Assembly (NCBI GenBank): GCA_951812925.1
Contig: OX638371.1
Coordinates: forward strand, 744,001 to 808,000
Source of the DNA: Calliopum simillimum
Taxonomy: Eukaryota; Arthropoda; Insecta; Diptera; Lauxaniidae
Length of the DNA: 64,000 bases
Direction of reading: 5' to 3'
Part shown: in pieces, positions 1 through 12,544 of the stretch
How the letters are laid out: each line of letters starts with the position of its first letter
How positions within the stretch are numbered: position 1 is the first letter of the stretch
Notes under the pieces: generated by a model
What the model was told of the DNA's origin: nothing
Seen by the model: the letters and a program-made list of their open reading frames with translations, nothing else
The model's database searches: none
Position numbers and translations under genes: made by a program

Positions 1-3000
1 ATGTAAAGAGCGCCATACATAAACAAAAAACTGTGATGGAAATTTGAACTTGTTACCTGCTCCCTACAAAGCAAATTTTACTACGTTTTGAACCAAGTGT
101 CTCCATGTACCAACTGGGGAATATATTAATTGTACCTTTTTAGCAGTCAACAAACACGCACACATATTTCTTTTTTTCTTTTTGTACTGGCGTATTTTAT
201 TTTTCTTCTTCATTTTCACTTGGCTTAAATGATCCTTGACTCATATTTAACTTTAATAGTGTGAGTCGCATGTGTGTTCGCAGAATTGCTCTTCGCAGCT
301 CCGGTTTCATATAATTTTGCCAATTTTTGTTAGTTTAACTTTATGAACCCATACCATATGTGTTATTCACACCCATGCACAAACACTTTGAGACCCAGTT
401 GGAAATTGGTACAGGGATCTTTAAACATGATTATGGGGTGATTATTTCTTATCGCTGACTTGAAAGTCAATTAACTACGTTAATGCGAATATAGTGTGGT
501 AAAGCTAAATGTTGGCAAATTGCAATTGTACAATGTTTCATGATAATTTAGAAAATGGTTTGCTTGATTGCGAATTCAAAACTTAAATGTACCGTGATTC
601 AGTCAATCTTGTACTGAAAAAGTTGAGATTTGAAGATATTTAATAGCATAGACCTCCGACTGTGTTTATCTGCATTAAAAACATACTTATGCCACTGGCA
701 TATTTACACCTGGCAGATGGCAGTTTCTGCATTAAGCAAACAGCTGGTTCGTTTATTTAGTTGTTTTTTGCGCCACCTGCTCATCGCCCTCGCTCCACAC
801 AGTTCGCTTTCTTTTTTTTTCGTCTTAAAATAAAAAAAAATTTTATTTGGTTTTTATTTTGGGGTGTTTTAGGTTATATTAAAATTTTTTCAATGAAGTG
901 TCATTTGGAAATTTGATAAACTGACTTTAAAATTGACAATCAAATTTTTGTCAAATTGTTACAATCGATTACAATTCGTCGCCTGAGTATTACTTTGCCG
1001 TAAACGCCAATTTCACTTTTTTGGGAAATCACTTTTTTAAGTTTGAGGTGGAATAACAAACAAACTAACCGATAAAATTTAATTTTATTTTTTCTTAAAT
1101 ACTTTCAGTAAATAATTTTATTTGGTTTTGTACTAACTACAGGATCCTGCGTCTTCTACTTTTTAAGTTATGTTAATTTTTCTTTAGAAAGTTTGGCAAA
1201 ATTTCTACATTTCATGAAAAATTTCTCACTTTTTTTAACTTACGGAGAGTTTGTGGCGGCAGAATGGTCAGAAAATATTGATATGAGGCTTTATTTTTCC
1301 ATATTAATAAATATTACTCATACGACATGTGGTGCATGTTTGCATAGGAAATAGTTTTTAAATGGCTATAACCTTTGCAAATATAACGATAAATTGTCCA
1401 TTTTTTCACCATTTTAAGGATAAAACCATGCACTTTTAAAACTCACCACAGTTCATCAATGGGAAATATATTAAAATGGGTCAAATTTGCTTGTAACTAA
1501 TTTGTCAACTGGAATATCTTGAAAAACGGAATTAAAATATGAAAATGACTACGATCACTATAATAATAAAATTTGCGTTGTTTTTACTACTCAAGATTCA
1601 ACAATATTAACACTTGAAAGCAACAGCTTCAATAAAAAAAAAAATACTTACAAAGGAACCCTTAAATAAAACACTGTTTTTGTTTTAAACTTCGCAATGT
1701 TTCATATAGATACCACTGGTTTATATACTAATGCACTCAATACACTGATAAAACTGCATTCTCAGTTGAAAATGCGTGTTTTGGTAAAAATATTCGGCAA
1801 AATAATACTCAGCCGACGAATTATCGACAGCGTTACCATCTTGAAATAGCTCAATTCAGTCCTAATCCACTTTGATTTCATGCATTAGTGCTAGAGTCGA
1901 TATGTATTGAGATGGTGATTATGCACAAATAAATTCGGATTAAGACTGCCGATGCGGATTAGCGCTAGCGTCTGTCTACCCTATAATACTTTAGAAGCAT
2001 AATACGACGTTGTGATGGCAATGATTGAACGAACCAAAACCATTACCAACTAGACAAAAAGAAGACTAGAGGAGATTAAAAACATTTTGCAACTGAACCA
2101 GGCTACATCGCTGGGCTTTAGTTCACATTCTTTTTTATTTAAATTAGCTAAGAAATTCCTTAATGCTCTTCAATTTTCCTCAAGGGTTTGCCTTGATAAA
2201 CATGTACTAAATATCCAAAATCTTGCGGTATTTTGACTCATACGTATACAAGGATACAGACAGAAAGATGAGCCTTTAATTTGATTTTTCGTAATCGCAT
2301 TTAGTTTATATGTGTTATGCTTAATTAATGGAATTTTGAGTGGGTGTGTGTTTCTGTTTTTTATTTATGGCAAATTTAGTGAAACGTTGTTTGTTTTCTT
2401 TTTGAGTAATTAAATTTCTTGGAGCATAAATATACAATGTAGCTTTTGCTTGTTTCATAGAATTATGTGTTTGTGTGTTGAGTTTTGTGTAGTTTATGAA
2501 AAATTCAATTACAATTTGTTGAAAATTGTACATGCGATTATATTACAGTTTTATCATATATTTATTAAAAACTGCACATCTATTGGCTAGCATTTTCATA
2601 TGGTTAATCAATCAAAACGAAAATTTTCATTTTTCTTCAAACGTTCTTTTGATTACATTTCAAAGCATAATTGACTTTGTTAATCAAATGTTGAATAGCA
2701 AATATTCCAAGTCAATATGCTATCAATGATAGCCCAACAAATATCGCTATAAACTTCTTTATTTCAACCCATCAAGTTGTTCTGTTTTTCTGCACTTAAA
2801 TATCAAATTCGCTAACTTCGATACTTGAGATGGCACCGCTGACCAGCCATATTGTTAGCAGGCACCGACTGATAGTAAACATGAACAAAACTAGAAATAA
2901 TTGAATTGACCACGCAATGGTCCAATTATTTACACCGCTGCTATTTTTTTTTTCATGTTTTTTAGAGAATTTTCTCAAACACCAAAGTGCTGTGCTGGTG

Positions 3001-5217
3001 GTGAAAATGACGTGAAATGAAAGACGAACATCGATAGTGTTGTAAATTAACACTCATAAAACAAAGTGGAAGTGTTGTGTTACAACTAAGGGCTACTAGC
3101 AACACTCGCACACATACTCCTATACAACTAGCAGGAGACTCATAAAATCCTATTCAATTGAGTTTGCAACAAATTCATTTCTATTCAGAACATCAGCGAT
3201 AAAAGCAGCCGTGCAACAAAGCGAATGCTACCGAACAAATTTTAAGTAAAATGTTGTATACATGCAATGATGTATGTGTGTGTTTGTGTGAAGAACATGT
3301 GAGGAAATAAAAGAAACTGAAACACAAACGAAATAAAACATTTGATAGGAAAAGAAAGAAAAAACCACGAAAAACAAAGGAAAAGCACGAAAACTGCAAG
3401 TGAAAATACATAAAAGAGCCGGAAAGTATGCAATTTAGTCTACCAGGAAATACACACACACACACACATACACTCATGTATACAAAATACATAAACAACC
3501 AGGTAGATAATGTGCGCGCTCTAAAAGCAGGCCATAAAAACAGATAAAGGAAGTAGCAGCGCGCATAAAGCAAAGCACAAAAGAAACCCATTAAATTTCG
3601 CGCTCCCCGTCCCAACCCCCTCGAAGCAGCGTCAACGTTGACGTTCTCCACCATTAATTTTAAATAAATTTTTCATCAGAAATTTAAGTTTTTTCCGCTC
3701 TTTTTGACATGATACCAACGGACGGCAGTGGCTGTAGCAGTAGGTACATTTTTGAGTTTTCTTTTTTTGTTTTTTGTGCTCAGTGCCTTCTGGTGGCGCT
3801 CTTACACTCCTGACCACAGGACGTGGGTGACATGAATTACGACGCTTTAACTTCCTTTTGGATTTTTCGGTAGCACTTGCAACTTCCGGCTTCATTGCTG
3901 CGAGGACAGCAACGATGGCTTGGCAGTTGAAAGAATGAAGGCGCGAAAATTGCAAACAAATCTTAATGCAGCGGCGTGTATTTGGCTCCTTATCTGTGTA
4001 GCAGCATTTTGGGCGCCAAAGAAATCAATAAAAAACATTTTGAAAACTCGAACGACCGGAAGCGAAGTGCAAGCAGAAAAGTCAAAATGTTTGTCGAAAG
4101 TAGAAGTAGCAACCAGAACTATGGTGTGAAAATACTTGAAGGCTGCCAAAGTTTTCATTTTTTCTTCAAAGTTTCGCAGGAAATTACCTTAGAAGAAACA
4201 ATATAATTAAGATGGGACTTTTTTGAATTGGAAACTTAAATTCATTTATTTATAACTAACAATCAAGTGCATTTGTCTGGCAACTCTGGTTGTCTCACAC
4301 AATGACTATACATACACATTTAGATACTCTGACAAGTGGTGGGTGCTAATTTGTATTTTATGGCAATGATTTCAAAGTTGTAAGTTTTAACGAATATCAA
4401 ATTCTGATCGTCAAACAGCAGCAGCTGTGCTACTGATGGCGGTATGTAATATTTAGTAGTGGGGTGCGATGCAATTGCAATCAATATTTATGGCAATGCT
4501 TCCAAGTCATGTGCTTTTGTGGTTGTGATTTTTTTTTTTTCTTCGAACCACACATGCCGACAATTATCTCTGTGGTGAAGCTAGCGCTGGTAACTATAAG
4601 ACTTTACATTAAATTCAAGAATCAATTTTCTTCGGGGCACTTTCTCGTAAGATTTATTATCATAGTCTTCAGAATAAAACCACACAAAATTAAAAAAAAA
4701 AAATGTTTGGCAGCAAAAGGGTTTCAGTAATTAGTCGTCGAAATTTAAAAAAAAATCTCCGTATTTTATTGTATTTTGCTGAATTTAATAACGCTAGCAT
4801 TTTACTTTCCTGGCATAAAGATAATTTCCATTTCGAAACCTTAGAGTTAAATGTGTTTTATGGTCTTTAGTTATATTTTTGTTGTTGTTTTTATTTTTAA
4901 TTTTTTTTAACTACGGTCGATTGAATCTTTTTATGCGTTTCATTGCATTTCGCTTTATTTTAATTTAATTTATGCAAAAAATTATGAAATGGAAAAGAAA
5001 TTGAATTGTGATGCAAAACAAAAGCGAAAGCAGAAATAAGAAACACTCATTCTGGCAACAATGGAAAGAACACGCCCTGCATGAACGCACTTCCGCTGTA
5101 CACCATGATGCCAGACTTTGAGTTTTCAGCAGAGTAGATATTATGACTTTTGCATGGAATATCAAAAAATTTAAGTAAAGCATACATAATTCAAGTTTAA
5201 AATTTTTCTTATTGTAC
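1..5217. other. AT-rich DNA without recognisable genes
   Basis: No exon, RNA gene or transposon could be supported here. Reading frames are short, low-complexity and rich in Phe, Lys and Asn. An (AC)n microsatellite lies near 3452-3475. Several poly-A/T tracts of 8-12 bases occur, for example near 4530 and 4690. The stretch near 3480-3950 is somewhat less AT-rich but shows no coding frame. It could be intron or intergenic DNA of a large fly gene. Confidence 0.6.
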
Positions 5218-5222
5218 CGACG

Positions 5223-6091
5223 CACAGTGGGCTAGAATTTTTTAAAATCGGCAAAATTATGAAAACCCATTAACTCAAGTATTGAAAGAAAATTCTTAAA
5301 TTTTCGGGCCTACTGAATTACAATTTCATAAAAATTTGAAGAAAAAAATTTATGCCCGAAAGTAAACATTTTTTTTTTCCTACTAAGTTCATTTTTTAAA
5401 TATGGATTTTTCTGGTTTTTGCCCCAAATCCTACGAACCAAGGACTTAAAAAACAATACAGAGGAACGATAGTAGCTATTTGCATATCTAGAACCTTAAA
5501 TTATTGATTAAAATTTATGTAAAAATGCATTAATAGAAAACAATTTTTTAATCCACATCGCATAAGATTTACGTACACAAAATTATTGGGGGGACAGTGC
5601 GGGAGCTAATTTATATTGATTTTGTTTCTCAATAGAATAGTTCTTTATCTGGAATACGCAAAAGCTAGGGATCTCCAGGGTACATAACTATTTTTGTCTT
5701 TTCTTTTAGGTTATGAGATTTTCACAATTAAATTGAACGCACCTATTTGAGATCCATTTTCACACACAATATTAAGAATGATGACAAATATTTTGCCATC
5801 TACTTACCTTTATAATTATTGTCTTATACGCCGTTTTAAAATTTACAGTGCGGCTTGGAATATATTTCACTTCGCGCGAACCGTTTACTTTCAAATAAAT
5901 ATTTTTTAAAAACACACTTAAAATGACAAACTTCTAACGAATGTACGCTCAAAAGTATGAATGTGACGATACCAATTTTTTGACACAGGATGTACAAATA
6001 TATGTACTTTCGAATAAGTGACATAAAAATCAAAAATTCAAAACTATAATTTTTGTATTTTGCCGATTTAAAAAAATTCTAGCCCACTGTG
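5223..6091. mobile_element. Non-autonomous Transib element
   Basis: The 869-bp element is bounded by terminal inverted repeats of about 35 bp (5223-5257 and 6057-6091) that begin CACAGTGGGCTAGAATTTTT and differ by one or two bases. It is flanked on both sides by the 5-bp direct duplication CGACG (5218-5222 and 6092-6096). A 5-bp duplication of the form CGNCG plus termini beginning CACARTG is the established signature of Transib, the superfamily related to RAG1. No transposase frame survives inside, so it would need a transposase in trans. The intact target duplication and well-matched TIRs suggest a fairly recent insertion. Confidence 0.8.
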
Positions 6092-6664
6092 CGACGAGTA
6101 ATTTATTTTTGAGGAATTCTGATTCCAAAATTGTTGTCGGGGATGTATAGGACATACTCCTCGGAGATCACTCAACAAAAACTGCCATCAAGTTATGAAG
6201 TGGAAACCATAAGGTAGTAGAACACGTGGTGGACCAGAATGAGCCTCGAAAATTCATGTGAAGTTGGCTACGGAATTTTCGAAAACCGTAAATTTTTTAG
6301 AATTGTAGGTCCGTTTGGAATAGTTCTGAAGTTCTTTCGCAAAATTTGAAATAGTTCTGTGAAATCGGACCAATAATCGGAGGTGTACCGTTTTTTTCTC
6401 AGCGCCATGTTTTTCACTTTGAGGAGTTCTGATAACATTTTTAAGCTCACAAGAAAGAGAAGAATTTAAAAAAAAAAAATTTTTTATAAAAAAATTCTTT
6501 GTAAAAAAAAGGTGCGATCAGAGATCTGGATAGTGCTCGAAGAGTTCTGAAGAAAATTCCAGTAACATTTTCCGAAATATTCGTACTTTGTTACTAAATG
6601 TTTTCTTTAGAATTCTCCGGGCGCAACTCTGAACTCCAATCAGAACTCCTCTACGATAAAATTT

Positions 6665-7176
6665 TCATTTTCGGATACTTTTTGTGATTTTTCGATTGTT
6701 GTTGAAATTTGTTTTGGTTAAATTATCTTTCAACTTGCTATGATCAAGTTTTAATGCTTCAAGTTCAACACAAACTTTTTGAAACTCAGTCAATTCAGAT
6801 TCAATTTGCTGGACTCTAGTATCAATTTCCTCAACTCTATCTTTCAAAACTTTTAGCTCTTTGTCTATTTTGAGAGTGAGCTTATCCTCAAGCGCTGATA
6901 TCTCAGATGATACTTTACTAAATTGTTGTTTAGTATTTTCACGTAAACGAATTTCTAAAAGTGTAAGCTGGGAAAGAATCGTTTTTACATTTTCAACCTC
7001 TTCCTGCACAACAGGGGAATTATCATATATTTCACCAATTTCTTCAGATTTTTCACTAGTTTCAAAACCAGATTTATCACCGTTTTCTGCAGTTTTTACA
7101 CTTTTTTTTCATATCGTTGAAATAATTGACGCCGATACAAGGTATCCCTGAGCTTAATAGCTGCCGGCGATGTCAT
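6665..7176 (-). pseudogene. Coiled-coil ORF inside foldback, frameshifted
   Basis: The uninterrupted part, read leftward from about 7107 to 6665, encodes roughly 147 residues. An acidic, Ser/Lys-rich leader is followed by a long heptad-rich coiled coil with repeated Glu, Leu, Lys and Val, ending in a Asn/Lys-rich tail (KITKSIRK). No ATG starts this frame. An upstream frame on the same strand begins with ATG at 7176 (MTSPAAIKLRD) and runs into the poly-A tract at 7103-7110, where a one-base length change would join the two frames. The likely ancestral product was about 170 residues. Coiled coils of this kind occur in Gag-like and transposon accessory proteins, but I do not recognise the family. 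It lies between the inverted arms of the 6255-8072 foldback, so it is probably transposon cargo. Confidence 0.45.
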
Positions 7177-7503
7177 TAGTCTTAACACAAGACACAAATT
7201 GAAAAAAAAAAACAGCAATAAAAATCTCAAAGTTTGTTTTCTATAAACTTTTAAGAACGGCAACCCTATTGGCAGCACTGTCGGTAAAGCAGTGTCCCTT
7301 TAATGACAATTTGGCATCACTCATCTAACAACCAGTATTGTGTCAGAGCAGGACCAGCTGATCGTTGTTTATTTATAAAAAACCAAATTCTAAATTGTCC
7401 ACTGGATTGAGTTTTTCTTTTCTTTTATGTTTTATTGTTTTGTTCAATTTTCAAAAAAATCCCAAGTTCTCACCCAAATCTCGCTGTCAGCATAAAAATA
7501 AAG

Positions 7504-7647
7504 ATGGAGTTCGTGGAAATAAAAATTTCAGAATTTTTATTAAAAAATCAACCAGTTTTCGCATTCAACAGCAAAATCGATCTCCACCAACAGGCACCGC
7601 CCAAAATCAGCAAGCTCCAGAGTAAAACTCAAAGAATTTCAGCGTAG
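7504..7647 (+). CDS. Small unknown ORF inside foldback
   Basis: A 47-codon frame starting MEFVEIKISEF and ending QRISA is less AT-biased than its surroundings and contains several Gln, Pro and Lys residues. It diverges from the coiled-coil frame at 6665-7176, with about 330 bp between them that could hold a shared promoter. No domain is recognised. It may be the first exon of a longer transposon gene or a chance frame. It is listed because it is one of two unusual frames in the centre of the foldback. Confidence 0.2.
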   Translation: MEFVEIKISEFLLKNQPVFAFNSKIDLHQQAPPKISKLQSKTQRISA

Positions 7648-8072
7648 TTAAGACAGGTAAAAATGAAAAAAACTTGGCGCAAAAAAATAACACGTCTGTC
7701 CGCTATATCTACTTTCGTGAACGAAAAAATATTACTAAGATTTCCTTTAGAACTCTTCGAGCACTATCCAGATCTCTGACCAGAACTTTTTTTTGCAAGA
7801 AATTTTTTTTTTTGAATTTTTTTTACCAAAAAATTTAAAAAAAATTTAAAAAAAAAGAACTCCAGACTCTTTCTTGTGAGCTCATTAATGTTATCAGAAT
7901 TCCTCAACGTGAAAAACATAGCGCTGAGCAAAAAACGGTGCGCCTCCGATTTTTGGTCTAATTTCACAGAACTATTTCGAATTTTGTTAAAGAACTTCAG
8001 AACTATTCCCAACGGACCCATAACTCTAAGAAAATGTACGGTTTTCGAAAATACCGGAGCCAACTTCACATG

Positions 8073-9597
8073 AGTAGTTCCAAAGAACTAAAAAGCCAAT
8101 TTTTTGCTGCACAGTGTTACAGCACTTTTTGGTGCTTTCTTGAAAAAAACCAAAATAAACAAAATGACCGTCAAGCATTTTCCGTCGTTCAGCATGGGCA
8201 AAATTTTACTTAACGAACCATGAAATATTTTTGCTGCCTTTTTTTGGTTTTTGTTGTGATTTTTTTTTTCCTTTTTTTCCAGATCTGCTCCGTTTCACTT
8301 TAACTGTGTTTTCACATTATTCTTTACTTCTATTGTATTTTTTTGCATTCATCTGCATACTTTCTTTCTTTTTTTTTGCTGTTCCTCTTTGGGCTACATA
8401 TTTTTATTTTAACTAAAAAAATAGCAATAAATACTACAATTTTTTGGCTAAATATACATATATATCTTACAACGATAGTGCAGAAATGTTGTACAAAATT
8501 GCATTCAGTAAATTTGTATAAATCTCGACTCAGATTTTCTTCGTTCTGGTCATGTCACCACGTGCCTGTATGCAATCCATGGCAAAAAAAGACAAAGCAC
8601 AAAAGGCGAAAATATTCGACAAAAAAATACCAGCTACAACAAAATTTTAAGCCGAGTTCAATGCTGAGAGTTCACTTTTTTATGATTTTCAATTTTGCTG
8701 TGCCTGCAATATTTTTTCTTTTCGTCCGAATTTTGCTATAATTTTTGGTTTTCATTGAAGCAACACCCGACAGCAACAAAAAGAGCAAGGCAGCAACAGA
8801 GCACAAAACCGCGCAGACCAAGTTGACATACCAAAGCAGCCAAAAGCCATCGAAAAACATTCACACAGATAGACCATTGTACACGTACAACACAAATACA
8901 ACCAAAAATGCCAACAATACAAGATGAGTTCAACAATAGTTTTACCCTGTAGGAATATTTTCGAAGTTCAGTGATATTCCGACGCGTCAAAATTTGGCAA
9001 AATAACAGTTATTAGCGATCTAGGTAGAATGTTTAAAACTACTTACATACATACGAGTATATGCCTTTTTTTAGTTTTTATTGTTTTCATGACAAAATAA
9101 AGGTACACCGTTTGAAACAATGCATCATATCATATAAATTATAAATTATATAAAACAGTTTTGTTCGTCTCCTGTAGATTATTTTGACTTTCGTCGTATT
9201 AGAATTAGACCTTATATAAAATCTCAGTCTAATTTTTCTTTGTCTCTGACTTTTTGTTTTATGAAATAACAAGCTGTTTTACCCGGCGTTACTCAGGTTT
9301 TGATAAAAAACAAGAAAGTACTAAAAAAGATAATAACGAAAATTATTTTAAAATAATGTGCCACAAACAGATGATAAAATTACCACATCTAAAATATAGG
9401 TGAAAGTCCAATTGTATCGAAAAATATTAATGTTACCGCCACTGTCTTCGATTATATATTCATCGATGTATCTTTTTATATAACTTAAAATCGCTTACAG
9501 TTTTATTGTCAATAGTTTCAATGTCATTAATGACATATTCTTTGAACTTAAAGCAGAGGAAAAACCATTTTGTAATTTCGTGAATTTAATACTTGCA
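8073..9597. other. AT-rich spacer
   Basis: No gene is supported. The bases near 9284-9303 (ACCCGGCGTTACTCAGGT) resemble a phrase found at the ends of dispersed insect repeats. Positions 9406-9432 hold one unit of the minisatellite that reappears at 11940-12300. Confidence 0.5.
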
Positions 9598-9601
9598 CAG
9601 T

Positions 9602-11681
9602 CACGGTGGTTTTTAAAAAATTTTAACTTTTTGAAATACCACCCGCGATTTTTTTCAGGGATAATGTTGGGGGACCCTTCTAGTATCAAAATCTGCAAAC
9701 CGCGAAATCGAACGTCCAGCCGTTTTTTTTTTCGACCTTTTAGTTTTTTTAACGATTTTTGAGTATCTCTCGGTGTGTATATACATATTATGTACACATA
9801 TATATGTATATACGTACATATATATACTTGTATATGTATATATGTGTAATATATATATATGGATATATATATACATACACACATACATACATATAAAAGG
9901 TATCGTTTCCGCACCATTTATTTTTTAAAAAAATCGGTTTTTTCGTATTTAAGAAAAACACAAACAAAAACCGGAAACGAAAGTAGTTACTCCAGATGTG
10001 ATTTTTGATACTTAATCCGATTCAGGTATTAGAATTGCTCTATTACGTCTGGACTTTGAGATATCCTTACATATATGTTTAAAGGACACCATTTTTTTCC
10101 GATTTTTGAAGTTATATAACAAGATAAGGTAATATTATGCCGTAAAATCTGGTATGACAGTTAATAGCCCTAAATTTTTCCTTGAAAACTCAATCAAACT
10201 GATAACGATATCTTTTTTTTTGTCGGAGATACCTTTGCCTAAAAAGTAAAAAAAGTGCAAAAACACGATTTTTGGCTATATTGGATGTTATATGCAGGAC
10301 ACACAAAATTTTTTTGGGAATTTTTATTACCAGAAACATTTGGTACTTTCTTTTGGCTTTAAATTGAGCTATCAAATGTTTATCTGCGATATTTCTCTGC
10401 AAAGTAATGTTAACTTTAAAATCACACCATGAAACTTAAAGCGAAAAATCTCGGTTTTCGGCTATATTTGAGTTTGTATACAGTACGGACGAAATTCGTC
10501 TGCTCTTTTTTTTCAACCGAAGCATTTAAAACCATTCTTTATCTTCAAAATGAGCTAACAAGTGGTCTCTTGTAATTGTTTTCTAAAAAGTTATGACTAT
10601 TTTAAGACAACATGTTGCAGCAATATAAGGAATACTCGTACACTGTGAGTTTGCACTTCATAATGTAATTTTTACATGGTCATAACTTTGTGGAAAACAA
10701 TCACAAGAGACCTCTTGATAGCTTATTTTGAAGACAAAGAATGGTTTTAAATGCTTCGGTTAGTAAAAAAGAGCAGACGAATTTCGTCCGTACTGTATAC
10801 AACCTCAAATATAGCCGAAAACCGAGATTTTTCGCTTTAAGTTTCATGGTGTGATTTTAAAGTTAACATTACTTTGCAGAGAAATATCGCAGATAAACAT
10901 TTGATAGCTCAATTTAAAGCCAAAAGAAAGTACCAAATGTTTCTGGTAATAAAAATTCCCAAAAAAATTTTGTGTGTCCTGCATATAACATCCAATATAG
11001 CCAAAAATCGTGTTTTTGCACTTTTTTTACTTTTTAGGCAAAGGTATCTCCGACAAAAAAAAAGATATCGTTATCAGTTTGATTGAGTTTTCAAGGAAAA
11101 ATTTAGGGCTATTAACTGTCATACCAGATTTTACGGCATAATATTACCTTATCTTGTTATATAACTTCAAAAATCGGAAAAAAATGGTGTCCTTTAAACA
11201 TATATGTAAGGATATCTCAAAGTCCAGACGTAATAGAGCAATTCTAATACCTGAATCGGATTAAGCATCAAAAATCACATCTGGAGTAACTACTTTCGTT
11301 TCCGGTTTTTGTTTTTGTTTGTGTTTTTCTTAAATACGAAAAAACCGATTTTTTTAAAAAATAAATGGTGCGGAAACGATATCTTTTATATGTATGTATG
11401 TGTGTATGTATATATATATCCATATATATATATTACACATATATACATATACAAGTATATATATGTACGTATATACATATATATGTGTACATAATATGTA
11501 TATACACACCGAGATATACTCAAAAATCGTTAAAAAAACTAAAAGGTCGAAAAAAAAAAACGGCTGGACGTTCGATTTCGCGGTTTGCGGATTTAGATAC
11601 TAGAAGGGTCCCCCAACATTATCCCTGAAAAAAATCGCGGGTGGTATTTCAAAAAGTTAAAATTTTTTAAAAACCACCGTG
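9602..11681. mobile_element. 2.08-kb palindromic transposon, CACGGTGG ends
   Basis: This is an almost perfect inverted repeat. The left arm is 9602 to about 10598, the right arm about 10680-11681, with an 80-bp central spacer. The ends read CACGGTGGTTTTTAAAAAA and its complement, flanked by the 4-bp duplication CAGT (9598-9601 and 11682-11685). CAC-initial termini with short 3-4 bp duplications fit the CMC (CACTA-Mirage-Chapaev) group, with 4 bp typical of Chapaev, but this is inference. The arms encode identical 70-residue shadow frames (10190-10402 minus, 10874-11086 plus), showing near-identity over long distances. Each arm contains a TA/TACA microsatellite and two related modules containing AGCTCA and ATATAGCC about 190 bp apart. 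No transposase is visible. Confidence 0.75.
9779..9895. repeat. TATATACA microsatellite, left arm
   Basis: The bases TATA, TACA and TATG alternate for over 100 bp in the left arm of the palindrome. The mirrored copy lies near 11394-11510. It accounts for the long Tyr/Ile/Cys-rich reading frames there, which are not genes. Confidence 0.85.
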
Positions 11682-11939
11682 CAGTCAATTGGAAACCTCG
11701 ATAAAGCATACTTCGTGTAATAATTAAATTGTAATTTTCGCTTGGTTTTCATACCAAAAAGTATGTAACAATTTACTACTTTATTAATAATAATTTCCTA
11801 TTTTCTAATAATATTCATTTTTAGGAATTTTAACATTCCAAATATAGATATAAAACGTTTATTCTGCGTTCTTTATTTGGGTGTTCAAAGTCCCGTAGAA
11901 ACTGGGCGCTCGAGCAAATTCCCGTAACAATTAAAATGC

Positions 11940-12300
11940 ACCGATTTCTCCGGCGAAAGTCCAAAAGTACGAAAATATCGAAAAATATCGGTAAAATTTC
12001 AAAAGTATCGACAAATATTGAAATATGTTGAAAAAATCGGTAAAAGTCCAAATGTATCGAAAAATATTGAAAAAATCAGTAAAACTCCAAAAAAAAAATC
12101 CAAATATATCAAAAACATCCAACACATCGAAAATAGTCCAACAGTTTCGAAAAATATTGAAAAACATCGAAGAATCGGTTAAAGTCCAAGTTTATAGTAA
12201 AACATCCAAAATGTCGGAAAAAGTCCAAAAGTAACGAAAAATATTCAGAAATAAATATATATAAAATATCAGAATAAGTCCAAAAATATTGGAAAACATT
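11940..12300. repeat. Degenerate minisatellite (TCGAAAAATAT / GTCCAAA units)
   Basis: At least seven imperfect units combine phrases such as ATCGAAAAATATTGAAAAA, ATCGGTAAAAGTCCAAA and GTATCG with an irregular spacing of roughly 40-50 bp. A single matching unit lies at 9406-9432, on the other side of the palindromic transposon. Reading frames across it on both strands are low-complexity shadows. Confidence 0.65.
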
Positions 12301-12385
12301 GGCATCACTGATAAAATCAATCTCATTCTCATCAACATCACAATATGAAATTCTATAGTAATTGTTCAAAAATAAAAAAAAACTA

Positions 12386-12544
12386 TATGTGACCTGGTCT
12401 ATGAAAAGGGGGCTTACGTGTCAAAAAAATAAATAAAAATGTTGTCGATTCGCATTAATTGACCTTTAAAAGTTGTTTTCCAGTTGTTTTCACAAAATTT
12501 TTTTTTTCGCTCGTAAGCCCCTTTTTCATAGACCAGGTCACATA
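12386..12544. mobile_element. Short MITE, TATGTGACC ends
   Basis: A 159-bp element has about 33-bp terminal inverted repeats beginning TATGTGACCTGGTCTATGAA at 12386 and its complement ending at 12544. It is flanked by TA on both sides (12384-12385 and 12545-12546). The TIRs differ by one base and a short indel. A TA duplication suggests a Tc1/mariner-type MITE, but the superfamily is not proven. Confidence 0.65.

Larger units (their letters stand above)
6255..8072. mobile_element. Long-armed foldback element with internal ORFs
   Basis: Inverted arms of about 310-330 bp lie at 6255-6567 and 7745-8072. They begin CATGTGAAGTTGGC and both include the phrase AGATCTGGATAGTGCTCGA near their inner ends. 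Both arms translate to similar shadow peptides in the inward-to-outward direction, which confirms homology. The unique centre (6570-7740) holds two divergent reading frames described separately. No convincing target duplication is visible at the arm ends, so the true termini may lie slightly outside. A fragment of the same family occurs at 19172-19430. The superfamily is not identified. Confidence 0.65.

Noticed and set aside
3193..3654. 153-codon minus-strand frame
   Set aside because: It is Phe/Cys/Val-rich low complexity, partly an (AC)n microsatellite, with no motif.
6268..8073. Similar 60-65 residue frames in the two arms of the 6-8 kb foldback
   Set aside because: They are shadow translations of the inverted arms. 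The repeated AGTTCTG sequence explains the similarity.
9495..9917. 140-codon Tyr/Ile/Cys-rich frame, mirrored at 11309-11628
   Set aside because: It is a translation of the TATATACA microsatellite inside the arms of the palindromic transposon.
10190..11086. Two identical 70-residue frames (10190-10402 minus, 10874-11086 plus)
   Set aside because: They are the same non-coding arm read in both inverted copies, with no domain. Useful only as proof of arm identity.
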